Shown: positions 21,574 through 32,839 of the stretch, one piece after another
Numbering within the stretch: position 1 is the first letter of the stretch
How the letters are laid out: each line of letters starts with the position of its first letter
Source: Toxorhynchites rutilus septentrionalis
Lineage: Eukaryota; Arthropoda; Insecta; Diptera; Culicidae
Length of the DNA: 64,000 nt
Direction of reading: 5' to 3'
Assembly (NCBI RefSeq): GCF_029784135.1
Contig: NC_073745.1
Location: 76,379,569 to 76,443,568, forward strand
Program-made: the position numbers and the translations under genes
Notes under the pieces: generated by a model
Seen by the model: only the letters and a program-made list of their open reading frames with translations
Database searches by the model: none
What the model was told of the DNA's origin: nothing

Positions 21574-23686
21574 CACTAGCTGACCAGGCGAACGTTGTTC
21601 TGCCAAATAAATTATTTCTAGTGAATATTTTGGGTGTTGAATAAAACACACTAATGTATTGTAAGTGTGTTTGAATATTTTAACGATCTTTAAAATAAAT
21701 CGAATGTGACCGATAAAAAAACGAAATCAATGATTTGAACGAAAGGTTATATGATGTTTCTTGGTGTATTTCATTAACGTAACTGACATGATCTCTTAAA
21801 AGTTAAACGTCAACTGAAAAAAGTAATATAAGTTTGTCGTAAAGTAGAAAAAATTAAATATAGAAAATCAATATTTATTGCTGTCTCCTTGTTAGAAAAT
21901 ACGTGCATGTGATTTTCAACATGGCTTAGTTTATAACAGCTTGGTCTCGTTCATAAATTGGAAAACGTTCAAATTAATCGGCCTGTTTGGAATCGCGTTA
22001 TTTTATCGTTGTTATTCAATCGAGGAGTATTCACATCGGTAATCTAAGTTTGAAACACAGCCATATTGCTTCCTTTATTCATGGATGTTTTTATTACTCT
22101 TCACCGATTTGTAGAACTCAATATTCATATATGCAAATGAGTGATCGGATTTTACAATTCGATCGAAATCGACTTTTACACTCTTAAATTCGTTCGCCTT
22201 GTCGCGAAACAATGGTCAAAATAAGTCATCCGTATTTGTGGCTCAATTTACTCTCTATCTGATCGGCATAATTCCGGAAATAATTCTAAATTGTTGAAAT
22301 TTGAATGAAAATTATTATTCGATTTCGTTTGGATGCTAAATTTGTTTTGAATGTGTTTGAATGCTAAATTTTGCGTGTTTATTCCACCCGAAAAACCATT
22401 ACTATTTTTGCTTCATAAAAATGGAACATGGAGACCAATGTTGTTTACGTCGAATTGCGTGGCAAGGTTGTCACATTTGCTCAACTCGATTGGACTTGAG
22501 CTTGAACAGAATGCAAAATTGCGCTTTTTCCATTCAACAGAATACAACCAACAATATGTGGGGACGAATACGATCGAACTTCATTTTGTGTTTGAACACA
22601 CGCGCAATGTCATGACAATGCATTGCGCTTTGGCCTGGCTATAACTAAAGCTGTGTCGGCGTTGCTCATGATAGTGTCTCGCAAGTGAATGTATTATTCC
22701 TCGCCCCCCTTTGGTTGATTGTGTAGTAAGAATTGCAGTCGTTCAATCTCTACCTTCGCGTATATGTCGACCATAAATTGTTGGCACAGCTTACGATATC
22801 TTGAATTGGCGTTTCTTGACCATGTCAAATCACCATATGATAAACATAAAAATCCTTCGAGCGCGCTCTCTGTTTGTTTCGTCGCGTGTTCATAAATATT
22901 AAATCAAAATGAGAAATGATGTTCATAATGAATTAAGTATCTGTGACGGGGTCTCGTTGGTCTAATGTTTATGCAACAGATTTTTCGTTAAAGAAACCCT
23001 TCTGACTTGCACTGTAGTCACGCGTATTCTTGAGCTTGCCACTCCAGAATACATTCAAGGCGTATTGTTCGTCATCGGAATCTCAACTATTTACTAATAA
23101 AAATGACGCAAGAAGTACTACGTTAAGAAGACAAACCTTGGGAACGTTAGTGCCATTGAAGAAGAACATAGCGAGGGTCGTATGAACGGTGTGTGTCAAC
23201 GATTAATTGCAGATTATTGTTTTTTCTTCGCATTAAATTTCTCGTGTCACCGTGCTATCATGATTCCAGCAGCGCTTGTGCTTTGGATCTACACACGTGC
23301 TCTCCAGCTGATGTTTTATCAGGGTTGATGGCAATAGCGTGATTGTCATTTTGTAATCCGAGCAAATGTGATTTGAAGAATTTCAATAACTCATTGTGCT
23401 CATTCAAAAAGGCTTCCAGCTCGTCGGAGATGATCCCTGCTTTAGATGAATTGATGTTACTTGTGTATTTGTAGATGGATGTTCAATGAAGCGAGCGTTA
23501 CGCCATCAGTCATTGAACAACTTAAATAAATTCGTTCTGTATCATATATAGTTTACAACCTATTTTCATACCTACCAAGTATTTTGAGTATAATTTCATC
23601 AAAATCGGTCGAGCCGTTTCGGAGGAGTTCAGTAACAAACACCGTGACACGAGATTTATATATATATAGATTATATACATTTTGTC
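21574..23686 (+). mobile_element. 2.1-kb non-coding insertion with 23-bp target duplication
   Basis: An exact 23-bp direct repeat (CCAAAATTCATCATTATATA + CAT) lies at 21551-21573 and 23687-23709. The inserted DNA begins CACTAGCTGACCAGGCGAAC, like the element at 3597, and ends in GCCGTTTCGGAGGAGTTCAG followed by TATATATATAGATT. Such a long target duplication fits target-primed retrotransposition better than a cut-and-paste element (inference). No reverse transcriptase or other large frame is inside, so it would be a non-autonomous or decayed copy. It carries a SINE fragment at 22985-23166. Confidence 0.75.
22985..23166 (+). mobile_element. SINE body fragment (headless)
   Basis: CTTGCACTGTAGTCACGCGT, CTTGCCACTCCAGAATACAT, ACTAATAAAAATGACGCAAG and TTAGTGCCATTGAAGAAGAA match the body and tail of the SINE at 52345-52495 plus 54326-54453. 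The tRNA-like head is not recognisable here. Confidence 0.8.
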
Positions 23687-23709
23687 CCAAAATTCATCAT
23701 TATATACAT

Positions 23710-26190
23710 TTTGTCATCCATGGATAAGCATCCTTGGCATTTCGTTTGCAGATTGTAGTACAACTCACGATCGTTGATAATCTAGCATGCTTGCAATTGT
23801 CAATTTATGAATCAATTTTTAGATGGGTTGACATGAAAAAGATCAATACATCAATAAACATAATCGACAGACATTTTTCTTCTAGTGAATTGTTTTTTTT
23901 CTTCTTTGATACTTTTTGTTCGATAAATGTGAAATTTTCTGAACAGTCAATATGTTTATAGAATGAGGTGCATTGATTAAATTCATGAAATTCTATTCGA
24001 ACCACTGTGCCCTAACGCAATTTATTTCCATGCTACCAATCCCACGGATGAGGCCATAGTATATCCTCTTGGAAGCGAAGGTTATCCACAGTAGCCAATC
24101 TTCATCCACAGGCATGTAGCAGCCCCCGTTCGTGTCTGTTGATTCAACGACGATTTCACTGGTTTTACGATGTTGTCCACCGAAACCCCTCCGACGTGAA
24201 GATTGGTTTATGGTTTTGACCCGTCCGCCCTTTGTCACTGACAGTTCACCAGGAAGACTACTGCAGATTCCGTTTCGGTGCGGGTACGACAGTATATTCT
24301 ATTTCGTACTGCCGCAGGACTCTGCGACAAGCTGTTCACATTAATCATTCGGTGTGAACCGCCTTCAGATTTGTGATGTATCGCTGTGTTACAGTTGCTT
24401 TCGCGCTCAGTTAACTTTATCAATATTTTTCCGTGGCGAAAAGAGAATGCAACAGTTTATGTAATCATTGAAATTTCCATTAATTTCAACGCACGAAGGA
24501 TACACAACAAACGAGCTAAACGATCATCTCATTGAATTCGTCATGGTGCGCTCATGTGAATTATAGTATTGGCAGTCAGGGTCATCAGGGTGGCGGTGTC
24601 ATCATTAGTGAGTGTGGCTCTGCAATCGGAATTGGTAAAGACCCCCCCCCCCCCCAAAGCACCAACACATCAGAGGTAAACAAACATCCCACTGTGTGGC
24701 ATCCTTCTTTTATAGCCGGACACTAGATAAAAAAAACCCCGACTCGAGTCCTATCGTGCTTTGCATTTCACACACCAACCCTTAGCTATTGTTTTCACAG
24801 CTCGTTTCCACCGGAAGGAAGAATGTCTTATCTATTGTGAAATGGCTTCGAAAAATAAAGAAGAAGGGTGTATTCCAACATACACTCGAAACCCACCCGT
24901 CGGGCTTTACTTTGTAACATATCGTGTCGTTTCGAGCAGTCAAGATATTGTATTTGCCGATTTAATATGTACAACACACGCCTGACGGTGTACCAAAGTT
25001 TGCTAGTTTCACGCGAGTTGAATGCTCCCCCGAGGAACCGTTACCGTTTCGTCGATTCGTTACCGCTGCTCAGTGGAATGGATGCGATGAAGCATCACGG
25101 TGCTTTCAAATACATTCCGTCTGTATTTTCTTTTACAAAGAAGACGAAAAACTCCCACATTGCAGCACACACAAAAAAATACAGAAGCTAACACAGCAAT
25201 AGATATACTGCCACTCACTTCACGTTCGTCCTTTCAACGGGCAACAGGAATAGAGAAACTTTTGATTGCTATTTTGAGATCGAGCAGTGAAGTATCAAAT
25301 TAACTCTAATGCGATAAACCCCCACCCCGTGGGAGTTTTTTTTTATTTAATTCCCTGGGAGGGAACTTTCTGCAGCTTGAAGAAATAAAACTCATGCCCT
25401 TCAGATCCAGTTAGCATTCCATTCTTTCTTTTTTTTTTTAGTGATGTGACTTCACGTTCGGCATGAGCGAATGAAGCAATTTCTAAACGCTCGAGGAATT
25501 GTAATTTCCATCAGTTATCCGATCCAGCCCAACGACACTTGTGACGCTTCTCCACATCGGGATCAGGTAGAAGGCAACCTTATTTCCCGCCGCCGGTGCA
25601 CGAAATTGTTCTCTTTTTGGGGCAACGGAGTTTTTGCTCCGTTCCGTTCGGGTTCTCGGCGTGGAAATTGTTGCAGTAATCTTCGAAGCGTGAAACGAAA
25701 TGTGCAGCAGTAGAGCACATACATATTATGTGCTGCTGCATTCGGTTGTGAACACTTTTATCTCGTTTGTGCCAGCTGGATGAATCTGTGCTGGATTAGC
25801 TTTCGAGTGGCACGTCTGGAAAAGCTCAGGTGTCGTGAGTGCCAATTGAAAGTTAGTTGGGAGATGCTGTTTGTACTGAATTGATTGCAGTTGTACTACT
25901 GAGTGGAACTGGGATAAGTATATTTGATCCGGTAAAATCGGAAGGTGCAACTTGTTTCATTTAGATTAGGGAATTGTAATGCGTTTTAATGGTTCATTTT
26001 AATCGTTTTGTTCTTTGGCTTATGGGAAACTAGTTTTGAAGGGTAAACAACAAGTAAAAATATTTAGTTTGAAAAAAATATGTTGGAAAATCAATTTTTT
26101 AAACAACAGACTGGTATGATGCGTAATCCTGGAATTTTACCATTTATTCCTTCTGTTGAGGTTTTTTCGCATTTTTTTTTTCAAATTTAA
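23710..26190. other. Long stretch without recognisable gene
   Basis: Open frames of 60-107 codons (for example 23993-24238 minus, 24868-25191 plus, 25471-25713 plus) have no motif I recognise. A run of 14 C is at 24642-24655. Base composition is less AT-rich than the TE-rich parts, consistent with host non-coding DNA, but that is only an impression. Confidence 0.35.
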
Positions 26191-26194
26191 AAAT

Positions 26195-26582
26195 GGGTGC
26201 ACTTTACAGTCAACGGAGTCACTGTCGAGCGATGATTACGGATGATTCTACCCAAAATTCAATCATTGGATCTAACCAACATGTGGTGTCTACAAGACGA
26301 TGCTTCTTGCTATACGGAATGCAAAAAAAGATTCAGTTTAGAGGTGGAAAGATGAAAAACTAATCATTCGGCCATCTAGGTCGTGTGATTTGGGATATCT
26401 AGACAATTTACTATATGGATAATCCATACATTATTAAGGCCTTGAAAGACAATTTTATATAGGTCATATGTGAAATACCAGCCGATAAACCCGTGAAAGT
26501 GGTGCAAAACTGGATCTTTCGAATGGACCACTTCAAGGTTAGTCGCAGCCATCATTTACATGAAATTATCTTCAAAAAGTAA
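26195..26582 (+). pseudogene. Decayed IS630/mariner-like transposase, C-terminal part
   Basis: Reads MWCLQDDASCYTECKK, corresponding to the family motif WFQQDGATCHT. Further on, KALKDNFI, then EIPADKPVKVVQNWIFRMDH and the terminal HLHEIIFKK at about 26430-26582, resemble the C-terminus of the element at 47890-49185 (HLKDNIREVMTEIP...HLNDVVFHT). Several stops and frameshifts. No inverted repeats found. Confidence 0.75.
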
Positions 26583-26589
26583 GTGGCAA

Positions 26590-27000
26590 ACACCAACTTA
26601 TCCATTCAAATAAAGATTTTATGCAGTTTTTTTTTAAATTTATGTGTGTTCTATTTCAAAATGAAACATGGATCTCGCATGGAATCGCCCTCAACATTCC
26701 AAGATAATTTGACTAGATCCAGAATTACTTGTGAATGATCTTCAAGATCTGCTTCATTATTCACAATTTGAAAAAAAAACTTATAGTGCTTCACCCCTAT
26801 CAGTATTTTGTAAGAAAATCTGTAGCATATCAGTAAAGTAATGTAAGAATACAAACGGGTTTCAAGATATATTCGTGAAAAAATTAATTTCATACTTGTA
26901 TCTGATTACAAAAAAGGTATATAAAGCTGGGCAAGTCAGTATGGCACCTGCACCTGAACGATTTCCGCCAAAATCGTAATTCTTGAAAACTTTGTCGAAA
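26590..27000. other. Unassigned AT-rich stretch
   Basis: Nothing recognisable apart from short open frames. Confidence 0.3.
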
Positions 27001-27059
27001 AGCACACCTCATGTCTTCGATATCCACTCTATTACGGTGTTTTGTTCCCATCAGCAGCA

Positions 27060-27589
27060 TTGTAGGAAATCCAGATTCACATAAATTCTACGCAAAAGAC
27101 TACAGCACTCGTAACACTTTTTCCTCATATCATTTCCGATCATTTGTAGATCGATGAGTTTGTTCTGAAATTGATCCGAAACTTTCGTCACCGCCAGTCG
27201 GAAGGCATTTCAGTCCATGCTTAAATTTGTTCTTTGATATAAGGAAAACATGTTTCAAGTTCAACTTGTTGTAAAAAGTCTTGTCAAATGCTGTACAATT
27301 TCCTTTTATATGGTCTTCTGTATTGTTTGGTCGTCTGTTCCATCATCATTCACTGACGAATGTCTTTCGAACATTGCGAAGTTGTTCAATTGAACATTAC
27401 ATTTCAGATTTGTTTGTTTGTCGAGGATCGCAAATTTTTGGCGTATCCAATAAAATTTTTGTTGCGATTTTTGCTAATCATTGTCATCTTCAAAGCGAAC
27501 AAATGTGCCAAATTCCCTTGCACAATTCCCCCATTTTAATGACCAGATTCCCCACTAGGGGGGAATTCCCCACCGGTTGAAAATCACTG
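27060..27589 (-). mobile_element. Possible decayed hAT-type element end
   Basis: On the minus strand the sequence starts CAGTGATTTTCAACCGGTGG at 27589, which fits hAT-type terminal inverted repeats (CAG..G.TTTTCAACC). A GC-rich GGGGAATTCCCCCC hairpin follows. Further in, the minus strand has open segments such as HGLKCLPTGGDESFGSISEQ (about 27210-27150), but I cannot identify a transposase domain. The other end was not found. Confidence 0.35.
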
Positions 27590-27599
27590 TTCTAGATAT

Positions 27600-28129
27600 T
27601 GCTTGCAGGATTGTATGCATTCCTTCGATTTGGCATACCGTTGATGCTGGTGAAAATGGGTCAAAAAAGGTATTTGTTGAATAGCTATCCTAAATTAGTG
27701 TAAAACACAATTCGGATAATGTAGAAATTTTGTCTAATGATGAACACTCGTAAATGTTCAAGTTGAAAGTGTTGAATAATATTAATGTTTCTCTAAACTA
27801 CGATTAAATGAAAGTTGACCCAATCTCACCACTTAGAGGGGGTGACAATGGGTCTAAGTAGTGAATATTACTTTCTATTAAGAAGTGTGTTTAGAAAACA
27901 ATTTCTCAGTAATTTCAAGATAATTTAACAACATATAAGTGTATTGAATGATTATTTGAGTCACGAAAATAGTGTCAATCCACCTAAAAGTGCGATGGAA
28001 ATGTTTATATACAGCCATTCTATGTCAAACCGATATAGTGGTTCTCAGATTTTCGTGAAAAGTGGTAGTTTTGTACTTTATCGCAAAACATTAGACCCGT
28101 ACTTTTTATCATTAGGGTGATCATTTTCA
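27600..28129. other. Unassigned AT-rich stretch
   Basis: Nothing recognisable. Confidence 0.3.
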
Positions 28130-28392
28130 TTTCAAAAAATCTTTTTGCCCAAAAAATCTTTTTTTTTCTCATTTTTTCCAAAAATGGCTTTTTTTTAATT
28201 CATAACTTTTGAACTACTGTACCAATTCGGATAATCTACACATCAAATTGAATAGGTGACTATTTTCAGTTTAGGGTGGTCCAAAAGATCTTTTTTTTCC
28301 ATTTTTTCAAAAAATTACTTTTTTTAAAACTCATGACTTTTGAACTGCTGCACCGATTCAGATGATCGACATATCAAATTAAAGGCAATTAG
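28130..28392 (+). repeat. Two tandem copies of a dispersed repeat (ACTTTTGAACTACTG)
   Basis: 28130-28262 and 28265-28392 share TTTTTCCAAAAATGGCTTTT, CATAACTTTTGAACTACTG, ACCGATTC and CATATCAAATT. Inverse copies lie at about 34075-34200 and 57765-57870. Confidence 0.7.
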
Positions 28393-28828
28393 CTAATATC
28401 TTTTGGAAAAATATTATACTTGTAGAAATTTTGGATTTTGGGCTTGAAATCATTGATTATTTTTTTATAGTTTACATTGTCTCTGGACCGCTACAGAGTA
28501 ACTTCGACATAGCGTACATTTCACTTTCAAAATTGTAAAATTGTGTATAAAGGACTCGCAAACGTAGTCTAAAATACATTATTGAGTTGCTGTTTTAGTA
28601 AAGTTAATGAATAAATTCAATTAGACGACAAACCCAGCCTTTCTCATGATATTTCCCTTCGTACTGTTGATTAAATAATGATTCATTTAGAATCCGGAAT
28701 CACAAAACCAGCTGTATTTCGGGATTGATTAAAGGTACAAAACATGTTTAGCATCACAATAAAGATAGTTCATTGTTCTTTCAGAAAAAAAAACATTCAA
28801 AAACATTTTCCATTGTACTTTGGAAATG
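28393..28828. other. Unassigned AT-rich stretch
   Basis: Nothing recognisable between the two repeat blocks. Confidence 0.3.
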
Positions 28829-28892
28829 TGTACGTTATATCGAGTGACGTTATATCGAAGGTACGTTATAACGAGGGTACGTTATATCGAAA
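28829..28892. repeat. 16-bp tandem repeat, unit GTACGTTATATCGAAG, 4 copies
   Basis: Four near-perfect units in about 64 bp (variants TGACGTTATATCGAAG and GTACGTTATAACGAGG), at a 15-16-bp period. Confidence 0.85.
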
Positions 28893-29113
28893 TTTCCCTG
28901 TATATTTTTTTTCATATTTTTTCTTGAAAGCTAAGATTTTTCTTAGAAAACATATCCAAAATTCAGAGATGCGTTATGTTTGTGTTATTGAGTTATGATT
29001 TTTCAAAATCATCGATGGTCCGAAAAATCATTTTTCCATTTTTTTTTTCCAAAAATTACTTTCTGAAAACTAAAACGAAAAAAACACCTCTCTGATCTTC
29101 GGATATGTTATGT

Positions 29114-29587
29114 AAATAAAATAAGTAAAAAACTGTATAAGTTAAACGGTTTAATTGTGATTAAACATAATAATGTACTAGAAGCTAGAAAATAATTAGG
29201 CAAGTAGCAGTTAGCAGTTAGCTGTTATCACACCTCTCCTTCATTAGTCTAGGGCATTGATAAGACTAAAATAAAATCGTGGGACATATGATGAAGTGGC
29301 TAATTGTGGATAATGGAAATCCAACGTGCCCCACGATTTTATTTTAGTCCTAGAAATGCCATAGATTAATGAAGGAGAGGTGTTATAACTGCTAACTGCT
29401 ACTTGCATAATTATTTTCTAGCTTTTTGTACATTATTATGTTTAATCACAATTAAACCGTTTAATTTAAAAAGCTTTTTTTTACTTATTTCATTTTCTAG
29501 TTTTTAGTACATCAGATAATGTACTAAAAACTAGAAAATAAAATAAGTAAAAAAAAATTTTAAATTAAACGGTTTAATTGTGATTAA
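29114..29587. repeat. Long imperfect palindrome with a second adjoining palindrome
   Basis: Arm 29114-29283 pairs with 29329-29494 around a 45-base loop. Landmarks: ACGGTTTAATTGTGATTAAA, AGCAGTTAGCAGTTAGC, CACCTCTCCTTCATTAGTCT and AAAATAAAATCGTGGG on the left, all inverted on the right. Next, 29483-29512 pairs with 29519-29548 around the 6-base loop CAGATA, starting a third arm that runs to 29588. There a LINE interrupts it, and the arm resumes at about 32621. Non-coding, foldback/MITE-like. Confidence 0.85.
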
Positions 29588-29588
29588 A

Positions 29589-32500
29589 TAAAATAATTTC
29601 AAAAATTTGATCAAAGGGAAAAAACGTGCTTATTGGCGAAATTTCGTGGGAGGTTTGTCACGAGAAACGTCAATGAAAAAATTATGGAAAGTGGCTCGAA
29701 ACATGCGAAATCGCTCTTCAACGAATGAAAGCGAAGAATATTCACATCGGTGGATTTTTAATTTTGCACGGAAGGTTTGTCCTGATTCCGCTCCAGTGCA
29801 AAAATTGTTCGAGATATACCACAAGATAGGTGCGATCTTGATTCCGAGTTTTCGATGGTAGAATTCTCTCTTGCTCTCCTTTCTTGTAACAATTCGGCTC
29901 CAGGAACGGATAGAATTAAGTTCAACTTGCTGAAAAACCTCCCTGATGTGGCGAAACATCGCTTGTTGAATTTATTCAATCGATTTCTGGAGCATAATAT
30001 TGTTCCAGATGATTGGAGACAAGTACGAGTTATAGCTATTCAAAAACCCGGAAAACCCGCATCCGACTTCAATTCGTACCGCCCAATAGCAATGCTGTCT
30101 TGTATACGGAAATTGTTGGAGAAAATGATCTTGTTTCGCCTTGATCGATGGGTTGAAACGAATGACCTACTCTCAGATACACAATATGGGGCAAGGGGAC
30201 GAATGATTGTCTTGCGTTGCTTTCTTCAGAAATTCAAATGGCTTACACCGAAAAAAAAAACAAATGGCTTCAGTATTGTTGGACATAAAGGGGGCGTTTG
30301 ATTCAGTTTCAATAGAGGTCCTGTCAGACAAATTACACTCTCGGGGTCTGCCGCCTCTATTGAATAATATGTTATATAACTTGCTTTGTGAGAAACATTT
30401 GAATTTTTCTCATGGAGATTCGGCAGTGAGTCTGATCTCTTACATTTTTTGTACAACTTCTATGTAAGCGACATCGACAATTGCCTTACACAAAATTGCA
30501 GCCTAAGACAACTTGCAGATGATGGAGTGGTGTCTGTCGTAGGATCAAATGAAACCGACCTGCAAGAACCCTTACAAGATACTTTGAACAATTTTTCAAC
30601 TTGGGCCATTGGGCTAGGGATAGAATTCTCCACGGAGAAAACAGAGATGGTGGTTTTTTTCTAGGAAGCATAAACCAGCAAAACCAAAGCTTCAACTCTT
30701 GGGTAAACCGATCACTCATGCTATGTCATTCAAGTATCTCGGGGTCTGGTTCGACTCCAAATGTACTTGGGGGGCCCATATTAAGTATCTGAGTAAAAAA
30801 TGTCAACAAAGAATAAACTTTCTCCGTACAATTACCGGCACCTGGTGGGGAGCCCATCACGAAGATCTTATAATGTTGTATCGAACAACTATTCTCTCAG
30901 TGATGGAGTATGGCAGTTTCTGTTTTCAATCAGCTGCCAAAACACACCTCATTAAACTCGAGCGAATTCAGTATCTTTGTCTCCGTATTGCGTTGGGATG
31001 TATGCCCTCAATGCATACCATGAGTCTCGAGGTTTTGGCAGGCGTACTCCCACTAAAAGATCGCTTCAATTTATTATCTTTTCGGTTCCTCATCCAGTGT
31101 AAGGTTATGAACCCATTGGTGATCGGAAATTTTGAGCAGCTTATCGAGCTAAATTTTCATTCTGGATTCATGAGCTCATATCATGAATTCATCACCATGC
31201 AGGTTGATCCTTCTTCGTATATTCCCAACCGTGCTTGTTTTTCTGACTACATCAATTCCTCTGTACATTTTGATCTGTTCATGAAGGAGAAAATCCATGA
31301 AATTCCAGATTATCTTCGATCGAGGATTGCTCCTACGATCTTCAATGCAAAGTATGGGCGTGTCAATTGTGATTATATGTACTATACAGATGGGTCCTCA
31401 ATGAATGAGTCCACAGGATTTGGAGTGTTCAACGAAATTTTCAGCACCTCCCACAGTCTTCAGAATCCTTGCTCAGTGTATATTGCTGAGTTGGCAGCAA
31501 TTCACTGGGCGCTGGACAGCGTCGCCTCACGACCTGTTGAACACTATTACATTGTAACGGATAGTGTTAGCTCTGTCGAAGCTATCCGTTCAGTGAGGCC
31601 GGAAAAGCACTCGCCGTACTTCCTTTAGAGAATACGAGAAATTTTGAGTGCTTTAACCAGTCGCTGTTATGTCATTACCTTTGTCTGGGTCCCTTCACAT
31701 TGCTCAATTCCGGGTAATGCGAGGGCTGACTCATTAGCAAAGGTGGGTGCGATTGAAGGCGACATTTATCAGCGTCAAATCGCCTTCAATGAATTTTATT
31801 CTTTAGTTCGTAAAAATACCATCGCTAACTGGCAACGTAAGGGGAATGAAGATGATTTGGGCCGATGGCTTCACTCGATTATCCCTAAGGTTAGCCTCAA
31901 CCCATGGTTCAAAAGTCTGGACTTGAGTCGGGACTTCATTCGAACCTTCTCCCGACTCATATCCAATCACTGTTCTTTAAATGCGCTGCTTTTTCGTTTC
32001 AAGCTTGCCGACATCAATCTCTGCGTTTGTGGCCATGGTTACCACGACATCGAACACGTTGTTTGGTCGTGCGAGCTATATCTTGTCACCAGATCGAATT
32101 TAGAAAACTCCCTTCGGGCTCGAGGAAGGCAGCCCAATGTGCCGGTGAGAGATGTGTTGGCTCGGTTAGACCTTGATTACATGTCTCAAATATATGTTTT
32201 CCTTAAAGATATCGATCTTCGAGTGTGATTGTTCTTAAATCCTTTCCCCCCCCCCCCCATTTTCTTCTCCTTTTCGTCCTTCGCGAGCTATCGGTTCCCT
32301 AACATTAGAATAAGTTAAATTGTTAATACATATTAGATGTGAGGATAGTTTAAGAATTCAGTGCGATGTGTGAGTATGAATGTGAAAGTGAGTGTGAGTG
32401 TGAGTGTGAACATGGTTACAATCTCCTTACATCCCATCTTTTTCCTAAGGAAAATGTGTCACCCTTCTAAACTCGAGTCGACCGCGAGTAATCGGTTTCC

Positions 32501-32620
32501 TATTTCATTAACCGTAGAATTAAGAAAACATGTTAATAGCAAAAGTATAGTTGAGAGTTTGGCTTATTTAAACCTATGTAACTGAGCCTGTACAAATAAA
32601 CGAATTATATATAAAAAAAA
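29589..32620 (+). mobile_element. Non-LTR retrotransposon (RT + RNase H), 5'-truncated and decayed
   Basis: The element begins inside or just before the reverse transcriptase region and ends in an AT-rich tail with a short A run at about 32611-32620. It is inserted in the third arm of the palindrome: the left flank GTGATTAAA and right flank CATAATAATGTACTAAAAGC together rebuild the sequence at 29158-29185. The 3' UTR (32229-32620) carries a run of 13 C at 32246-32258 and CGCGAGTAATCGGTT, shared with the LINE at the window start. Confidence 0.9.
29607..32228 (+). pseudogene. Non-LTR retrotransposon polyprotein pseudogene
   Basis: The domain order is reverse transcriptase then RNase H. RT landmarks: NNSAPGTDRIKFNLL, then FNSYRPIAMLSCIRKLLEKM, LLDIKGAFDSVS, the catalytic box as LADDGV at about 30512-30529 (YADD expected), and FKYLGVWFD. 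RNase H: YYTDGSSMNESTGFGVF, YIAELAAIHWAL (Glu present), VTDSVSS, VWVPSHCSIPGN, ADSLAKVG. A C-terminal C-x-C...H-x4-C motif follows. Reading switches frame near 29830, 30200, 30440 and 30665, and TAG at 31626-31628 interrupts RNase H. The block 30699-31625 is the longest clean part. No endonuclease domain is visible because of the 5' truncation. The protein is a diverged relative of the one at 2-1123. Confidence 0.93.
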
Positions 32621-32660
32621 AACATAATAATGTACTAAAAGCTAGAAAATAATTCATTAG
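32621..32660. repeat. Continuation of the interrupted palindrome arm
   Basis: CATAATAATGTACTAAAAGC then TAGAAAATAATT matches 29167-29200 and is the inverse of about 29404-29436. It shows where the foldback sequence continues after the LINE insertion. Confidence 0.75.
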
Positions 32661-32839
32661 ATTATTCCTCTACAATAAAACCATTGTACTGTATTCTATC
32701 AGTAAAAAAAAATCATTTGATACCGATATTGAGTGGATTGCAGAAAATACATAGTGTGTTCTCCAAGTCAAGTTCATTCGTTTCATACACATATCTCAAT
32801 CAACCTTTTTTTGAGATGATATGGAATCAGCTATTTTGT

